Assembly (NCBI GenBank): GCA_048213135.1
Contig: PS015097.1
Coordinates: forward strand, 326,678-390,677
DNA from: Reclinomonas americana ATCC 50394
Lineage: Eukaryota; Jakobida; Jakobea; Jakobida
DNA: 64,000 bases
Direction: 5' to 3'
The notes beneath the pieces are model-generated. The model worked only from the letters and a program-made list of their open reading frames with translations. It was not told the DNA's origin and did not search any database. How positions within the stretch are numbered: position 1 is the first letter of the stretch; each line of letters starts with the position of its first letter. Both the position numbers and the translations under genes were made by a program. Positions 49,245 through 62,543 of this stretch are shown piece by piece.

Positions 49245-50163
49245 CTAGCCGCCTGGCGTATCCGCGGCCCCCAACAGCGGCACCTTGAGTGAGGCCGAGC
49301 GGTCTCGCTGACCCGCCGTGACCACCACATCGGACGCCACAATGCCCGTGGTGAGCAGCGGCACCGGGCCAGGTGACAGTGTGGTCTTCCGTTGTTGCAT
49401 CTCAACGCCGGGAAGGGAGACCGCAGAACGGTCCACATCTGAAGGGCGTGTACGCACAATGGTCAGGGCGACGTGGGTGCATGGAGTCCTCACTCCCTCG
49501 CTCTATAGATCTCACCACTGTCGTCCACCTCCGATCCACTGTCGTAGGCCTCGGTGCCATTGGTGCGGGTGAGACTTCGCCGCCGTCGTCGACGGCAGAA
49601 TCGCACAACCCAGCGACCGTAATCGTAGAGAATTGGACTTGCCAGCACCAACGACGCGAAAAGCAGCAGAATGAGGCACGTCCAGTTCTTGAAGCCTTGC
49701 GATGTCTGCGAGGTGAACACGGTGGCAATGACGACCAGCGTGCCGAGACCGACCGTCTGCGCCAAGTGGCAAGCATGAGCACAAACATCGCCATCGTCAC
49801 CATCATCATCACCATCGCGGCGTACCTCCAAAATGTTGTCAAGACGTCTGTTGTAGGCCTGAATCCACAGATGCACCGCCAGGAATCCCACACAAACCAG
49901 CCACAGCGAGAGCGAGAGCGTGTTGAGGCTGCCGACAGCGGCGAGTGGATACTGAACGGCCAGGAGAATGATACGGCGCGTCAATTGGTACCCTGGGTGA
50001 CACATGGTGGGTGAGGGATCGCGCACACGGATAAGTTGGAGCGGCATACCTTGGTACCACACCACCTGCGGTTTGAACTGGCTGTACATGCTGCCGTACA
50101 GGCGCATGGTCTGCGAGTGATGTTGAGAGAGGGAGAAGGAGTTTGAGGGGACGAGAGAAGAAG

Positions 50164-50195
<32 letters not shown>

Positions 50196-53100
50196 GAAGA
50201 ACAAGAACAAGAAGAGGAAGAGGAAGAGGAAGAGAAGAAGAAAAAGAAGAACAAGAAGAGGAAGAAGAAGAACAAGAAGAGGATGAGGAAGAGGACGAGA
50301 GAAGAGGAGGAGGAGAAGAAGAAGAAGAACAAGAAGAGGAAGAGGACGAGAGAAGAGGAAGAGGAAGAGGAAGAGGAAGAGGAAGAGGAAGATGCAGAGG
50401 ATAGGTGACCTTTAAGAGAGAGAGAGAGAGAGAGAAGAAGAAGAAGAAGAAGAGAGAATGGACGACAACAAACGTGCAGCAACAGCCCAAGAGCTGCCGT
50501 CACACCGCGGAAAAACAAGGAGGCAAAGAAAGCAGAGGAAACATGCAGTGCAGTGGCGCTGACCAACAACTGCAGATAATATCACACCAGACATGCACCA
50601 AGGGAATTGAGAGAGGATCAAAGCAGCACACACTGAAAGAGATGCCGTACACAGGAGACAGACTAAAAAAAGAAGAGAGAATGCACGTTTACCAACACGT
50701 GGAGGAACTGTTGCACCGACCCCACAGCAGACGGAAAGATGCGGAGAAGATGAGACAAGCGCACTGAAAGGAAACGAGTGGAGAGCATGAGCGTTGATTA
50801 ACAGGAAACAGCAGTCGTGCCAGTGGCCTAAAAAATCTCGGACCATTTCCTTGCCTCAACCCTTCTGCTACTGTACCAGCAACGCACCTTTTCGTCATCC
50901 AGTCGACGCTGTCGCCGCAAGCGGAGAGTGAGAACGACGATGAGAATGGGGGCGGCCAGCAAAACGAGGCCCAGTATGACAAAGACGGCAATGAGTTTCA
51001 TCCACCTGCACACAGAGCGCGCCGTCAGCACCATGTATTCTAAAAAAATGCAACATCGCGCGGTAACGGGCACGCAACACTCCCTCGTAGCAAACGATGC
51101 TCGGCGAGAAGAGCATCAACTGCGACTGGCCAACCTTGGTGCACGCGAAAAACATAATCGCGGTGTCGACCAGGCCTTCGTAGGCGCCCACCAAAAGCAC
51201 AACGGTGGTGGTGGCGTAACGGAACGGCGTACCCACACGACCAAACCAGCGCACAAAGCGCGTCCAATACTGACGTCGATGCTGGAAGCGGTGGTCTTGC
51301 ACGCACCACCGGTTCATGGCGACGGCCAGGAGCTTGTGCGCGGCAAACGTGATCCACACCAAGGCCAGCGACATGAGCGGCGACAGGATGCGCAGAATGA
51401 GATCGCCAACGGCCGTGATTTGCAGCGGACAGCCGGCGTGAATGCGCGGAATGCGGAAAGACATGAGCGAAGTCAGCGCCTCCAGCTCCACTTCCGGATA
51501 GAAGAGCAGAGCGGTTGTTTGCAGAGTGAAGATTAGCATTTCGGCACTCGCTGTGGCGAGGGGGGAGGTGAGAGAAGGCGGTGAGGGGGGAGCGCGCGGG
51601 CAACAACACAGACACACACAAAGAGAGAGAGAGAGAGAGACAGGTACCAACCTCCACTGCCACCGCCCTGGAAGAAAACGTGCACGATAATGACAAAGCC
51701 CCACATGCGCGCAAATACCCACAGCCGGGCCAGGTGGCTGGTGCTCTCGCACTCGATACACTCGCCCTCCCAGTGCGAGTATCCGTCCTGCCACAACGTG
51801 GTGAGCTCATGAGCATGCCGCCATCCCTTCCTCTTCTCTACGTGACGCACCGCACATGCACCACACATGGGTGAGCTGGGCGACCGATGTGATGTCGTCG
51901 TACAATAGTTGGTGCCGGGAGCAAATGCCTCGCCGCCAGTGGCACAGTAATCGTAGGGGCACAAGTAGACGTGGAGAGCGCCGTCGGGAGGTGGCAGCAC
52001 GATTCCTGAACTCGGACCGCGGACAGTAGCTGGCTGGAACTGCCAGTCGGCAGACACCGGGAACGACCAGTACCCGGACTGCACAAACAGATCGGTACCG
52101 CCCTGGCACTGCACGTGCGGTGGACAGGAAACACACTGCTCGCCAAACACCGGCAGCGAGTACTGGCCCTTCGGGCACGACACGCAGCCTTGACCTGTCT
52201 GGTACGAGTATCCTGCCGGGCACGCTGTAACGTTCATCGTCATCAGCGGCGGATTCACAAACGTGCCGCCAGAGCTCATGCTGACTTGAATGGCAAAGCC
52301 GTCTGGCACAGATCGACTACCGGAGCGCACGTGAGAACGCGACGTCATGGTGGTGGTGGTGGTGTTGGCGTCCGCTACCACAGTCAGATCGAAAGTGGCG
52401 ACTCCATCACGTGTGGCCTGTGACTGCTGCTGATCCTGTAGTGGAGATTTCAGCACGTTGAACAAAGGAGAAGAGATCGTTTGTGAACACATTCGCAACT
52501 CCCGAATTGCAGGCGCCACAAGCAACATCGAACAGCATGCCATCGAGAGTGGACATGAGTTGACCAAAGCTGTCTTCCGCTTGCACGAGGACGACACGTG
52601 GCGTAGCTGACGACGGGTACGACACGGAGCTGTTGCTGGTGGACTCTTGCACGTTGACCGTGTAGATTGCTGTGCGAGAAGTCAACATACGAGGAGGAGG
52701 GAAAAGGGGAAAGAGAGAGGAACAAAAGAGATAAGAGGAGGGGGAGAGGAAGAGAAAAGATAAAGGGAGGAAGAGCGGCAAAGGAGAGGAAGAAAAAAGA
52801 GGAGAGGGAGAGGGAGAGGCGGAGAAGGAGTGGAGAAGGAGAGGAAGAGAAAAGATTAGGGAAGGAGAGCGGCAAAGGAGAGGAAGAAAAGAGGAGGAGA
52901 GGGGGAGGAGGGAAAGGAGTGGAGAAGAAGAGGAAGAGAAATGTTAAGGCAAGGAGAGCGGGAAAAGGACAGAAAGAGAGGAGAGCGGGAAAGAAGAGGA
53001 GGAAAAAGAGGAGATATCGACAACTACCGCCAGTAATATCCTCTCTATCTCTTTTCTTCCTTCTCTCTCCGTCGCGCTGCTGCAATGCTAGACAGAAACA

Positions 53101-56100
53101 CAAGCGAGGCAAGGGACAGACAGCAGCTGCGCCTTCTCTCCTTTCTAAAACGAAACCCCCTCCATATTGCTCAACTTGTGGCTCCCTCAACGCCCCAGCT
53201 GGCCATGTTGCCGTCGAACGCAAACCGATGAGCGGCGGCCCATTGCGGCCATCCACCGGCCAGTTGCACGGCCTGTACGAGTGGATCGAGAGTCTGCGGA
53301 TCGCTGTCGCCGTTCCAGAATATGCCGCCGCCGCCGCCCTGCCCCAGCAAATGCAACATGTCGGGCGGCGCATTGGCGGTGTTCCCGGTGAAGGTCAGGC
53401 CCGACAAAGTCGCTCCAGCCGGTGTGGCGGGATACGCGGGCAGCGTAAAGTTGAGCGACATTCCGCCACCGCGGCTGTTGCTCACATTGTCCGCGAAGAG
53501 CGAGTTGAAGAAATGCAGAATTCCACTATTCGAGATGGTCATGCCGCCACCGTCTCCGTTCTCGGCCACGTTGGCAACCAGCTGACATGCGGTGATGTTC
53601 AGGATGCCGCTGCCGCCAAAGAACAGGCCGCCACCGGCACCGAGGGCACGATTGTTGTTGATAAAGGACGCGGACAGGGAGACTCGAGGCGAGTCAGCCA
53701 TGTACAACGCACCGCCGGAGATGGCTCGATTGCCGAGAAACGAAACTGATGTTGCGTCCAATTTGGCGCTCTCGGCCATGCCCACTGCTCCTCCACCGCT
53801 GCCGCCGAGCGCAGTGTTGACGGAAAAGCGTGTCCCGACGAGCTTCGAGCTCGACCGTCCCGAGAGCTCGACCGCACCTCCGCTGAGACCCGATTGGCCA
53901 TTCGACAGAGTGCTGTAGTCGTCGAGCCAGTAGCAGAAATCGTCGACCACAAGGTGGCCACCGGAGGAAACAGCGTTGTTGTTGAAAAAGGTGGCGTTCA
54001 CGGAGACGAACACGCTGCGTTGGACCAAATTCAAGGCGCCGCCGGCCAGCGTGGCATTGTTGCCGGAAAATGTGCTGTTGGCCACTGTCACATAGGTGCG
54101 ACCCTCGGCAAAGATGGCACCGCCGTCGGCCAGCTCAGCTACGTTGTTGAGCAGCTCACTCTCCGAAAAGTCGTGTGTGCACTGCTCGCCGGCAAACACG
54201 CCGCCACCAAAGCTCGCACTGTTGCCCACCACGCTCGCACCATACCAACTCGTCGTCGAATACGAGGCACTGTAGGCTCCGCCACCAAAGAAGACGGCTG
54301 CATTGTTGCTGACCACGCCTGCAATTGTTGTATTCATGAGGCCGGCCAGATAGAAGCCACCGCCCAGCGTCAGCGCCGCATTGTGCGTCACCGACGAGTC
54401 GCTGCTGATGCTGAGTGTCGAGTCACCAATGCCATACACACCGCCACCCACGTCGCCAAAGTTATCGGAGAGTACGGTGGCGGAGAGCAGACGCACAGCA
54501 ATGTCGTCGCTCGTGATGGCCAGTCCGGCACCGAACTTGGCCAGATTTTGCATCACAGAGCAGCCAACAATGTCCACGGACGACTGCGGCTCCGATACGA
54601 GCACACCTCCTCCCACGCCACTAGAGGCCACATTCAAGGCCACGATCACCGCCGACAATGACGACTGATCGGCGATGGCCAGACCGGCTCCGCCAGTGTC
54701 AGCCTGATTGCCAGTCACAGTCGACGTGCGGAGCGTGGCACCGTTGGCCACCACCGCACCGCCTCCCACTGCAGCCGGACCATGCACCACGTTCTGGCGC
54801 AACGTACAGCTCGAGCCGACGCTGCCTAAGCCCAGCATCGCACCACCGCCGCCACACGTACGCCCGGCATACACACTGTCGATGGAGAGCGTGACAGAAT
54901 TCGACACGAAATTGCACCACGTCACCGACGCGCCTTTGATGGCGAACACGCCGCCACCTCCGCACTGATCGCCCGCAGCGTACGACGTGCCACTGGTCGA
55001 CGCAACGTCGGCAGCCAGGCCACCGATACCAGCATCAACAACGGAGTTGGCGGAGAACGAGGAAGACTGGACGGCCGTGTAGGGGCCAATCAGCATCAGG
55101 CCACCGCCACCATTGTTCGGGCTCGCAGTGCCGTCGAGCGAGGCATAGTCACCGCCTCGGCCATCACGCACGGACTGATTCCTCGTGAACGTGCAGTTGG
55201 CGACAAGCAGTGGCTGCTGCACCTGGTGTGTGAAACACTCGAGACTGAGCACAAAGACAAAGCAACAACGAATGGCTCGTATGTACGCATGCATGCCTGT
55301 GCAAAGGCTCCTGACAAGGTCGGGGACACCATCAGCAGGGCACCACCGCCGCTGTAGCCGCCATTGGAGGGGCCTACGGTTGTCGAATCACCACCAGCTG
55401 CGTTCGACATGGAGAGGTTGGAGTCGAACTGGCATGATCGCACGGTCTGTCGCATGACCAGAGGGTGAGATGGTGCGTGACGCATGCAAGAAAAAGGCAC
55501 AAAAAACCACGTACGCACCACGGGGCCAGAGGGTTCGGTTGGCCGGGTGGAGATTAGCACGGCGCCACCGCCGCAAAAGTAGGAGGCGGAGAGCGCCGAG
55601 GCAACTTTGCGATTGATTCCGTTGCCGGCATTGTTACCGCCGCTCCCTGAATGCGAGGGGGCGGGAGAAGGGGGAATGAGGAGAAGGGGGGATGAGGAGA
55701 AGGGGGGATGAGGAGAAGGGGGGATGAGGAGAAGGGAGAAGGAGAACGGAGAAGCGACAAGGGGAAGTAGAAAGGGGAAGGAACAGGGGGAAGGAACAGG
55801 GGGAAGGAACAGGGGTGAAGGAACAGGGGTGNNNNNNNNNNNNNNNNNNNNNNNNNNNNNNNNNNNNNNNNNNNNNNNNNNNNNNNNNNNNNNNNNNNNN
55901 NNNNNNNNNNNNNNNNNNNNNNNNNNNNNNNNNNNNNNNNNNNNNNNNNNNNNNNNNNNNNNNNNNNNNNNNNNNNNNNNNNNNNNNNNNNNNNNNNNNN
56001 NNNNNNNNNNNNNNNNNNNNNNNNNNNNNNNNNNNNNNNNNNNNNNNNNNNNNNNNNNNNNNNNNNNNNNNNNNNNNNNNNNNNNNNNNNNNNNNNNNNN

Positions 56101-57727
56101 NNNNNNNNNNNNNNNNNNNNNNNNNNNNNNNNNNNNNNNNNNNNNNNNNNNNNNNNNNNNNNNNNNNNNNNNNNNNNNNNNNNNNNNNNNNNNNNNNNNN
56201 NNNNNNNNNNNNNNNNNNNNNNNNNNNNNNNNNNNNNNNNNNNNAAGGAACAGGAGGAACGGAACAGGGGGAAGGAAAAGGGGAAGGAGAAGGGGAAAGT
56301 AACAGGGGAAGGAGAAGGGGGATGGAACGGGGGGGATGGGGAGATGAGGGAAGGGAGATAAGTGGGATGAATAAGAAGTGAAAGGAGGATGGATATGAAA
56401 CAGGAGAGAAGGAGAGAGGCAATGAAGAGACAGACGGAGACGGGATACGGGGAGCACCGAGTGAGGCAATGAGCGCGGACTCAGACGCAGTGAAGGACAG
56501 AGGCAACTGGCGGAAAACAGGGAGAATGCAAACGCGAATGCACACCGTTTCCGACAGCCTGGTTGCCTGTGAATGTTGAATTCGTCATCTGCGATGTGGA
56601 GGAGAGAGTGAGAAGCGAATGCGTGAGACAAAAGGATTGACCATCGAGCCACCAATTTAGTACGCAACTGTAATGGAACTCTGGTCAAATGGCAGAAACA
56701 CGAGCACAGCTCCGCCGCCAGAGATGCTCGATGAGGAGTCGCCAGAGAGGCCGTTAGAGTTGCCACCGACTCCATTGTTGAGGGCCATGTTGTTCGCAAA
56801 CGTGCAGTTGGACATTGTCGCCTAATACGCACATGTCAGTAAGAAGCAACTGGTGTATGCAGTGTGATTGCGGAGTGAACGCACCGGCCCAAGAGGGTAC
56901 AGCATAATTGCACCGCCACCGTTCTGCCCGACGGTTGACACGCCGGAGATGTCGTTGAATGATCCTGCGTGCGCCACATGGTGTCATGATCAGACTCCAC
57001 TGCGTAGCGAGCAAAGAACACACTAGCATGTCATCTGCGCACCGCCACAACCGCATGCTACAGCCGAATTATTAAGGAATCGGTTGTTAGTGATGCTCCC
57101 CTGCACATGAGACGGTAAGCATCTCCCTATGAAGCACGTGTGTAAACATGAGCTGCATATTTCAAACGCACGGTCCCAAAGCCAAAGATCCACGCAGCGC
57201 CACCCCCCGCAATACCGGCATTAGCGTCGCCAGTGGTGGAGTTGTTGCCTGTACATCAATTGAGCCATGAGTACAGATCACCAGGATGCCACTGAAACTT
57301 GCCGACACACCTCCGCTGGCCACCTGCCAGACTCGATTTCCGGTAAACGTGCAATTGTCGAGTGTGAAGGTCGGCTGTGACGGGCAGCGCACGGAGAGAC
57401 GTAAATGCAACGAGCAGTGTGTGGGGAAAAGAGAGAGAAGAGAGAGAGAAGAAAAGAGAAGAGAAAAGAAAGAAGAAAAGGGGAGGCAAAGAAGAGAGCG
57501 AAGAGAAGAGTGGAGTAGAGAATTGTGAGAAGGGAAGAAGAGAAGGGGAGGCAGAAAAGAGAGCGAAGAGAAGAGAAGAAAAGAGTGGAGCAGAGAAGAC
57601 GGGAGAAGGGGAGAAGAGGAGAGAGAGAAGAGAAGAGAGGGAGAAGGAGAGAAGAGGAAAAAGAGAGGAGGATCCGAAGAGAGAATGAGCGAGTGCAAGA
57701 GCAAATGCGAGCTCGCGGCGGACACAC

Positions 57728-57762
<35 letters not shown>

Positions 57763-60700
57763 GAGTTATTGCGCACAGACACAACAAGCGAGCATTGCAC
57801 GCAACAGTGCCGGCGAGGTTAGTTTTCAGCCACACAAAGAGGCCACCGCCACCAACGTAATTGGAAGTCGAGCTGCTGTCGACACCACGAGCCACTGTGT
57901 GTGGCGTTGGGGGTCAGTACAGACCGTGCGTATGATTGATTAGTTGCCACACCACCACACTCGCTCAAGTACACCAACCAGAACCACCATTGCCCAGCTG
58001 CTGGACAACGTTACTGGAGAATGTGCATCCGGCGACACTCACAGCCGGCTGCGACAGGTAGGGATGATGAGAGCAAGCGACAGGCAGCACTCGCAGTCAC
58101 AAGCACTGACCACAGCCGTATCCTGGAACGAAAAGAAGAAAAACCCGCCACCGCCTGATCCTTCTGATTCACTCTGGCATGTCCCGGAATTAGTGCCTGT
58201 GAGCATCGCACAAGCTCCTTAGCAAGGTACACACAGCTCAGAGCAGACGGACTCTGGAAGGAGAACCTCCATTTCCGACGTTTGACACTAGGTTGGACGT
58301 GAAGTTGGTATTGACCACCGATACGGTGGTCTGCGAGCACAGCAGAGGACAGAGTTAAGCGCGCCGAAACAAGAGATGAGCTTGGGTGCGATAACATACC
58401 GAGTAGTAGGCTGATATCCACACGGCACCGCCGCCGTGTGTGCCAGTTGAAGAGTCGGAGGAGTCGACATTGTTGTTGCCTGATACGAGAGGTGAGAAGG
58501 GAAAGGGGAGAAGGAAAACGGAGAAGGAAAGAGAAGATGAGAACAGAGTAGAAGGGAAAGTGGAGAAGGGGAAGTGGAGAAGGGAAGAGGAGAGAGGAAA
58601 AGCGGAGAAGGGAAAGTGGAGAAGCGAGAGTGGAGAAGGGAAGGAGGACAAGGAAAACGGAGAAGGAAAGAGAAGAGAGGAGAACAGAGAAGAAGGGAAA
58701 GGCGAGAATGGACACGCGAGAGCGGAAATGTGAGAGTGGAGAATGGAAGGAGGGAAAGAAAGAATCCAGAAGGGAGGGATGCGTGACACAGGACAGAGCG
58801 AGAGCGAGAAAAGCAGCGTATCCACACACGCAAGCGTGGAGAACGGAAGGAAGAAAAGAAAGAGTCCAGAAGGGTGGGATGCGTGACAGAGGGCCAGGCC
58901 GTGCTATACCAAGCAGAGCGAAAACGAGGAAAGAAGCGTATCCACACACGCAGTAGAAGCGTTCACCCCCCTCAAGAAAGCACTGGCAGCAAAGGGACAG
59001 ACCGGAAGTAACGGAGGCCGAAGAGGGAATATCGAGAGAGGTGGACAGTGCGAGGAGAGGCGGTTTGACCAGCAACACATACTTACTAACACCGAAGGAA
59101 ACTTCGTGACAAGAAGCGACACCAATGATGCCTCGTGTAGGATGCAAGGAATATTCGGCTGAGTGGGCAAATGGTAGCAACGCACCTCCGTTCCCGCTGT
59201 TGGTCACTGTGTTGTTCACGAACTGGCAATTGCCGATGGAAGCCGTGAACTGCGAGGGTCCCCACGGAAGAGAAAAATGTACATGATGAGACATGGAGAC
59301 GACGAACACGCGCGATCACACAGGCACAGGTGCGCACCGGCACGGCAGACATTATCCAAACACCACCGCCACCACAATACCCGCCAGAAGATGATCCCGT
59401 GGTGTATGCCGTGGCTGTGACGAGCAGCATGTGCCAGTCGGTCAACGAAGAAAGACAACAAAAAAAAGCAGACCTCGACTGGCGGAGCACGCAACCACTG
59501 GTAGAGCTGGAACCACCGTTGCAAACGCCATTCACATTATTATTGACAAACACGGAGTCGACAATCGACTCTGTCGGTTGCACCGCCTGCGCATGACGGA
59601 TGGTGAGTGCGCCGCGCGCACCGGAGAGACACCCTCGTCATGCGTACCAGTGCACTGCCTTGCGGAGCCATGAAGACCACATATACGGCACCACCGCCGC
59701 CGCCACCGCCTGCAGCATCCTGGGAAGCGCCCGTGTTCAACTGACCTCCGTTGCCCGAGTTGGAGACACTGTTGCCGGAGAAGATTGATCCCGAAATCTA
59801 TGCAAGAACGGACATTTTCCTTGAGAAAGGGGAGCAACAATGTGCAACGCTGCGCAATCCACGTACCAGGTGCGACTGGGAGACACGCGCAAAAATCGCT
59901 CCACCGCCGACAAAAGTATAGCGAGCGGAATCGATTGAATTGATCAACGAAACAGCGATCGTGTTTCCAGATCCGGAATTTGAGTTGCCACCGTTGGCTG
60001 CGCCGGTTACCGTGTTGCGCAGAAATGATGACTGCAACACCTGAGAGACGTACGCAAGGCCCGACACGTAAAAAAAAAACAGGAGGACAGCATTAACCGA
60101 TGGGGACAACGCCGGCGCAACTTGGTGCACGCCAGCAGGCGTGTGGAACACGGCACCGCCACCGCAGATGGCACCGGAGCTGCCGTCGTTGTTGGTTTTT
60201 ACCGGACCGTTGCAGCTGTTGCTGACGCTGTTGTCGCTGAACTGCGACTGTGTGATCTGCGCAATCGACGAGATCAGGGGGGAGAAAGGGGAAAGGAGAG
60301 GGAGAAGGGGGAAAGGGAAGGGGAAGGGGAAGGGGAGGGAAGGGAAGGGTAGAGAGGGGAAGGGAAGGGAACGGAAGAGGAGGGAAGGGTAGAGAAGGGA
60401 AGGGATGAGATGGGAATGGAAGGGAAGGGAAGGGAAGGGAAGCGAAGGGAAGGAAGGGAGAGAGTGAGGCAGGGAGAGAGACAGGGAGACGGAGAAATGG
60501 CGAGAACGGGGGGAGACGGAATGAGCTGCAGGGAAGGAATGACGAGGAGACAGAGATGAGAGAGAAAGAGCGAGAAACGAAGAGAGGGAAGAGGGAAGGG
60601 CAGGGAGAGAAGGAATAAGACGAGGACACAAGGGGAGTGGGAGAGGGCGAAGAATAAGAAGGAATAGGGTGCACAAAACTCGGCATCTCAGTCGCCATCA

Positions 60701-62543
60701 GGCATCTCACAGACAGCAAAGATATCAGAACAAACTACTCAATCCCACTGCCTCTGGCTACCTCTCCCCCATCGCACAGATCAAGCACGCAGAAATAACG
60801 TACTCAACTCATGTCCTCCACAACACACATCAGACAAACCCCTCTCAAAACACACCTTGAGCAGTGCCGTATCAGCAAATGACTGGAAGAACACGGCACC
60901 ACCGCCCGCTCGCCAGCCACCACTTGTGTCCACACCAGAGGCGAATGAACACCGAGTGCGGCACACAATGCTGTTGGCGCTGGTGGAGACTTGGTTGTTG
61001 CTGAAGGTGGAGTTGAAGAACGTGGCACTGAGCATGGTCGAGAGCAGCACGCCACCACCTCCCACATACGTCTGGCCGCCGGGAGTTGCCGTGTCACCGT
61101 TTCCGCAGTTCACCACCACGTTGTTACGCCACGTACTGCTCGAGTCGGTGTACGAGACCGACGACGCTTGCATGGACCCCAGGAAGAGTGCGCCGCCACC
61201 GTTGAACTGTCCGGGAAGCCCGCGTGCCGTGTTGCTGTCAAACATGCACTGCAATGTACTGACCGAAAAGAGCGCCGTGCCAACAGCAAGCACCGCACCG
61301 CCACCTCGATAACTGATCGAATTGGTGGTTGTGGTGCCGGTGGCGTCCACGGTGTTGTTGAAAAATGTGCAGCGCTGCAGAGACACACAGAGAAAGCGCG
61401 GCTCCGCTTGCATTCGCTCCGAGTTTTGCGCAGGATGTAAACGAAGAGTCCATCACCGTCACCTTGAGAAACTTGCCGTTCAACGAAATGGCGGAACCCG
61501 CCAAACCTCCAGCGGTGGATGTGATGCGAGAGAACACGCAGCCAGTGACCGATAGCAGCGGTTGCGTGGTGGAGGGCGCAGCTGTCGAGTCGAGCGAAAT
61601 GGCACCGGCTGTTGCGTCGGCAAATGTGCAGCTGGAAAAGGTCAGTTGTGGTGAGACAACGGCCGCGGTGCCCAGCGGAGCCGTCCAGATGACTGGCGCC
61701 TTCGTGGAGCCTCCACTGAACGAGAGGCCAGACAAAGTGACTTGCGCAGCCTGCGTAAAGTTGAAGGCGCTGAAGGAGCCGGCGAGGATGGTGGGGGTCA
61801 TTGCGTTGTTGGAGGGGGAGACAGAGACGGAGCGGCCTGTGGGAAGAGAGTGGTGAGTCAAGGAGAGGGAAGAAAAGGCGGACATCGAACTGGACAGTAA
61901 GCACGCCAACTTGGATCCAAACAAACTCACCAACGACGGTCAACTGAGTACCGGCCTGCGTCACGTTGTAGAGACCGCCAAGCATCAGCACGGACAGTGA
62001 CCACGCCGTCGACTGCGCGTCAAACGACTGCGTGGATGAGCACGACAGCACCGCCGCGGAGAGGGCACAGGCGTTGTCGGCCGTGAGGCCACAGGCTGCG
62101 GCATTCGTTGAACCGGTCGGCGACACAAAGACTGCAGGAAGGCGTCAGCGAGAGATGAGGGAGAGGGGACAGAACAGGCTCATCTAATGCAATCATATCA
62201 ATCCCCGCTCTCCACACAACTCACCCGTGCACACAGTAGCCGCCGTCGAAACAGCGCTGGACTCGTACACTCTTGCGGGCGCTGGCGCTGGCGGTGACGG
62301 TGACGCGCGGACACTGAAATCGTCTGCTGGACCAGCCGCAGCCGCCGACACGCGGTCTGTCTCGCGGTGGACTGCGTGCGTTCGTATGCGAGTGCGGCGG
62401 GCAAGCAAGTCGCCAGAGTGCAACTCGAGGAGACGATCGCTCAGGCGCGGCGGTAACTTCTGCGCTTCACTCGAGGAGATGAAGAGGCAGCTGATGGTCA
62501 CCAGGCCGAGAAGGAGAAGGAGAGGCGCAGAGAGGCGCGCCAT
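49245..62543 (-). CDS. Giant surface protein: polymorphic-outer-membrane-type beta-helix repeats, Cys-rich stalk, multiple membrane spans
   Basis: ATG at 62543 starts a signal peptide (PLLLLLGLVTISCLFISSSE); the stop is at 49245 after the exon 49438-49245. More than twenty exons; the longest (about 55220-53177) alone gives nearly 680 residues. The ectodomain is packed with GGGA/GGAI-type and FxxN motifs, the hallmark of Pmp-type repeats and a parallel beta helix: CTFFNNTVDA, CMFDSNTARG, STFSNNQVST, SSFLRNTVTG, SQFSDNSVSN, CQFVNNTVTN, CTFTRNQSVR. It is followed by a Cys-rich module (CPAGYSYQTGQGCVSCPKGQ, CVSCPPHVQCQGG), then about seven or eight hydrophobic helices (RMWGFVIIVHVFF, LIAVFVILGLVLLAAPILIV, WTCLILLLFASLVLASPILY) and a basic cytoplasmic tail ending LLGAADTPGG. 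No kinase or RGS domain is fused. A receptor or adhesin role is inferred. A gap (55832-56244) may hide an exon. Confidence 0.8.
50155..50402. repeat. Purine-only GAA/GAG tract of about 245 bp
   Basis: An almost uninterrupted A/G run (GAAGAAGAAG then GAGGAAGAGG units) lies in an intron of the giant gene; on the transcribed sense strand it is polypyrimidine. Frames across it (Ser/Phe/Leu runs) are not coding. Confidence 0.9.
52690..53020. repeat. Purine-rich degenerate repeat in an intron of the giant g
   Basis: About 330 bp of GGAGAGGAAGAG-like units with a longer repeated block (AAAGGAGAGGAAGAAAAGAG appears near 52780 and 52875). It lies between the long beta-helix exon (ends near 53177) and the exon starting near 52670. 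Confidence 0.8.
55640..56440. repeat. GGGGA-type tandem repeats around an assembly gap (55832-56244)
   Basis: Units of GGGGATGAGGAGAAGG (55670-55735) and GGAACAGGGGGAA (55775-55831, 56246-56300) flank a 413-base gap, all in one intron of the giant gene. The G-rich plus strand could form quadruplexes. Confidence 0.85.
57418..57765. repeat. AG-rich tract and (CA)n microsatellite in an intron
   Basis: About 260 bp of GAGAAGAGAAAAGA-type sequence is followed by a CA array (57724-57761) in an intron of the giant gene. Related GAGAAGGGAAAG tracts fill other introns of the same gene at 58495-58760 and 60270-60660. Confidence 0.85.

Noticed and set aside
53171-55294. Bacterial (chlamydial) contamination suggested by the Pmp-like repeats
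   Set aside because: The coding sequence is broken by many eukaryotic introns in phase and lies between ordinary eukaryotic genes. Base composition does not change.
46563-62543. One single gene joining the giant surface protein to the RGS domain
   Set aside because: The giant gene's last exon reaches a stop at 49245 with a good phase-1 join, and a fresh ATG with seven membrane helices starts at 49080, so two genes fit better.
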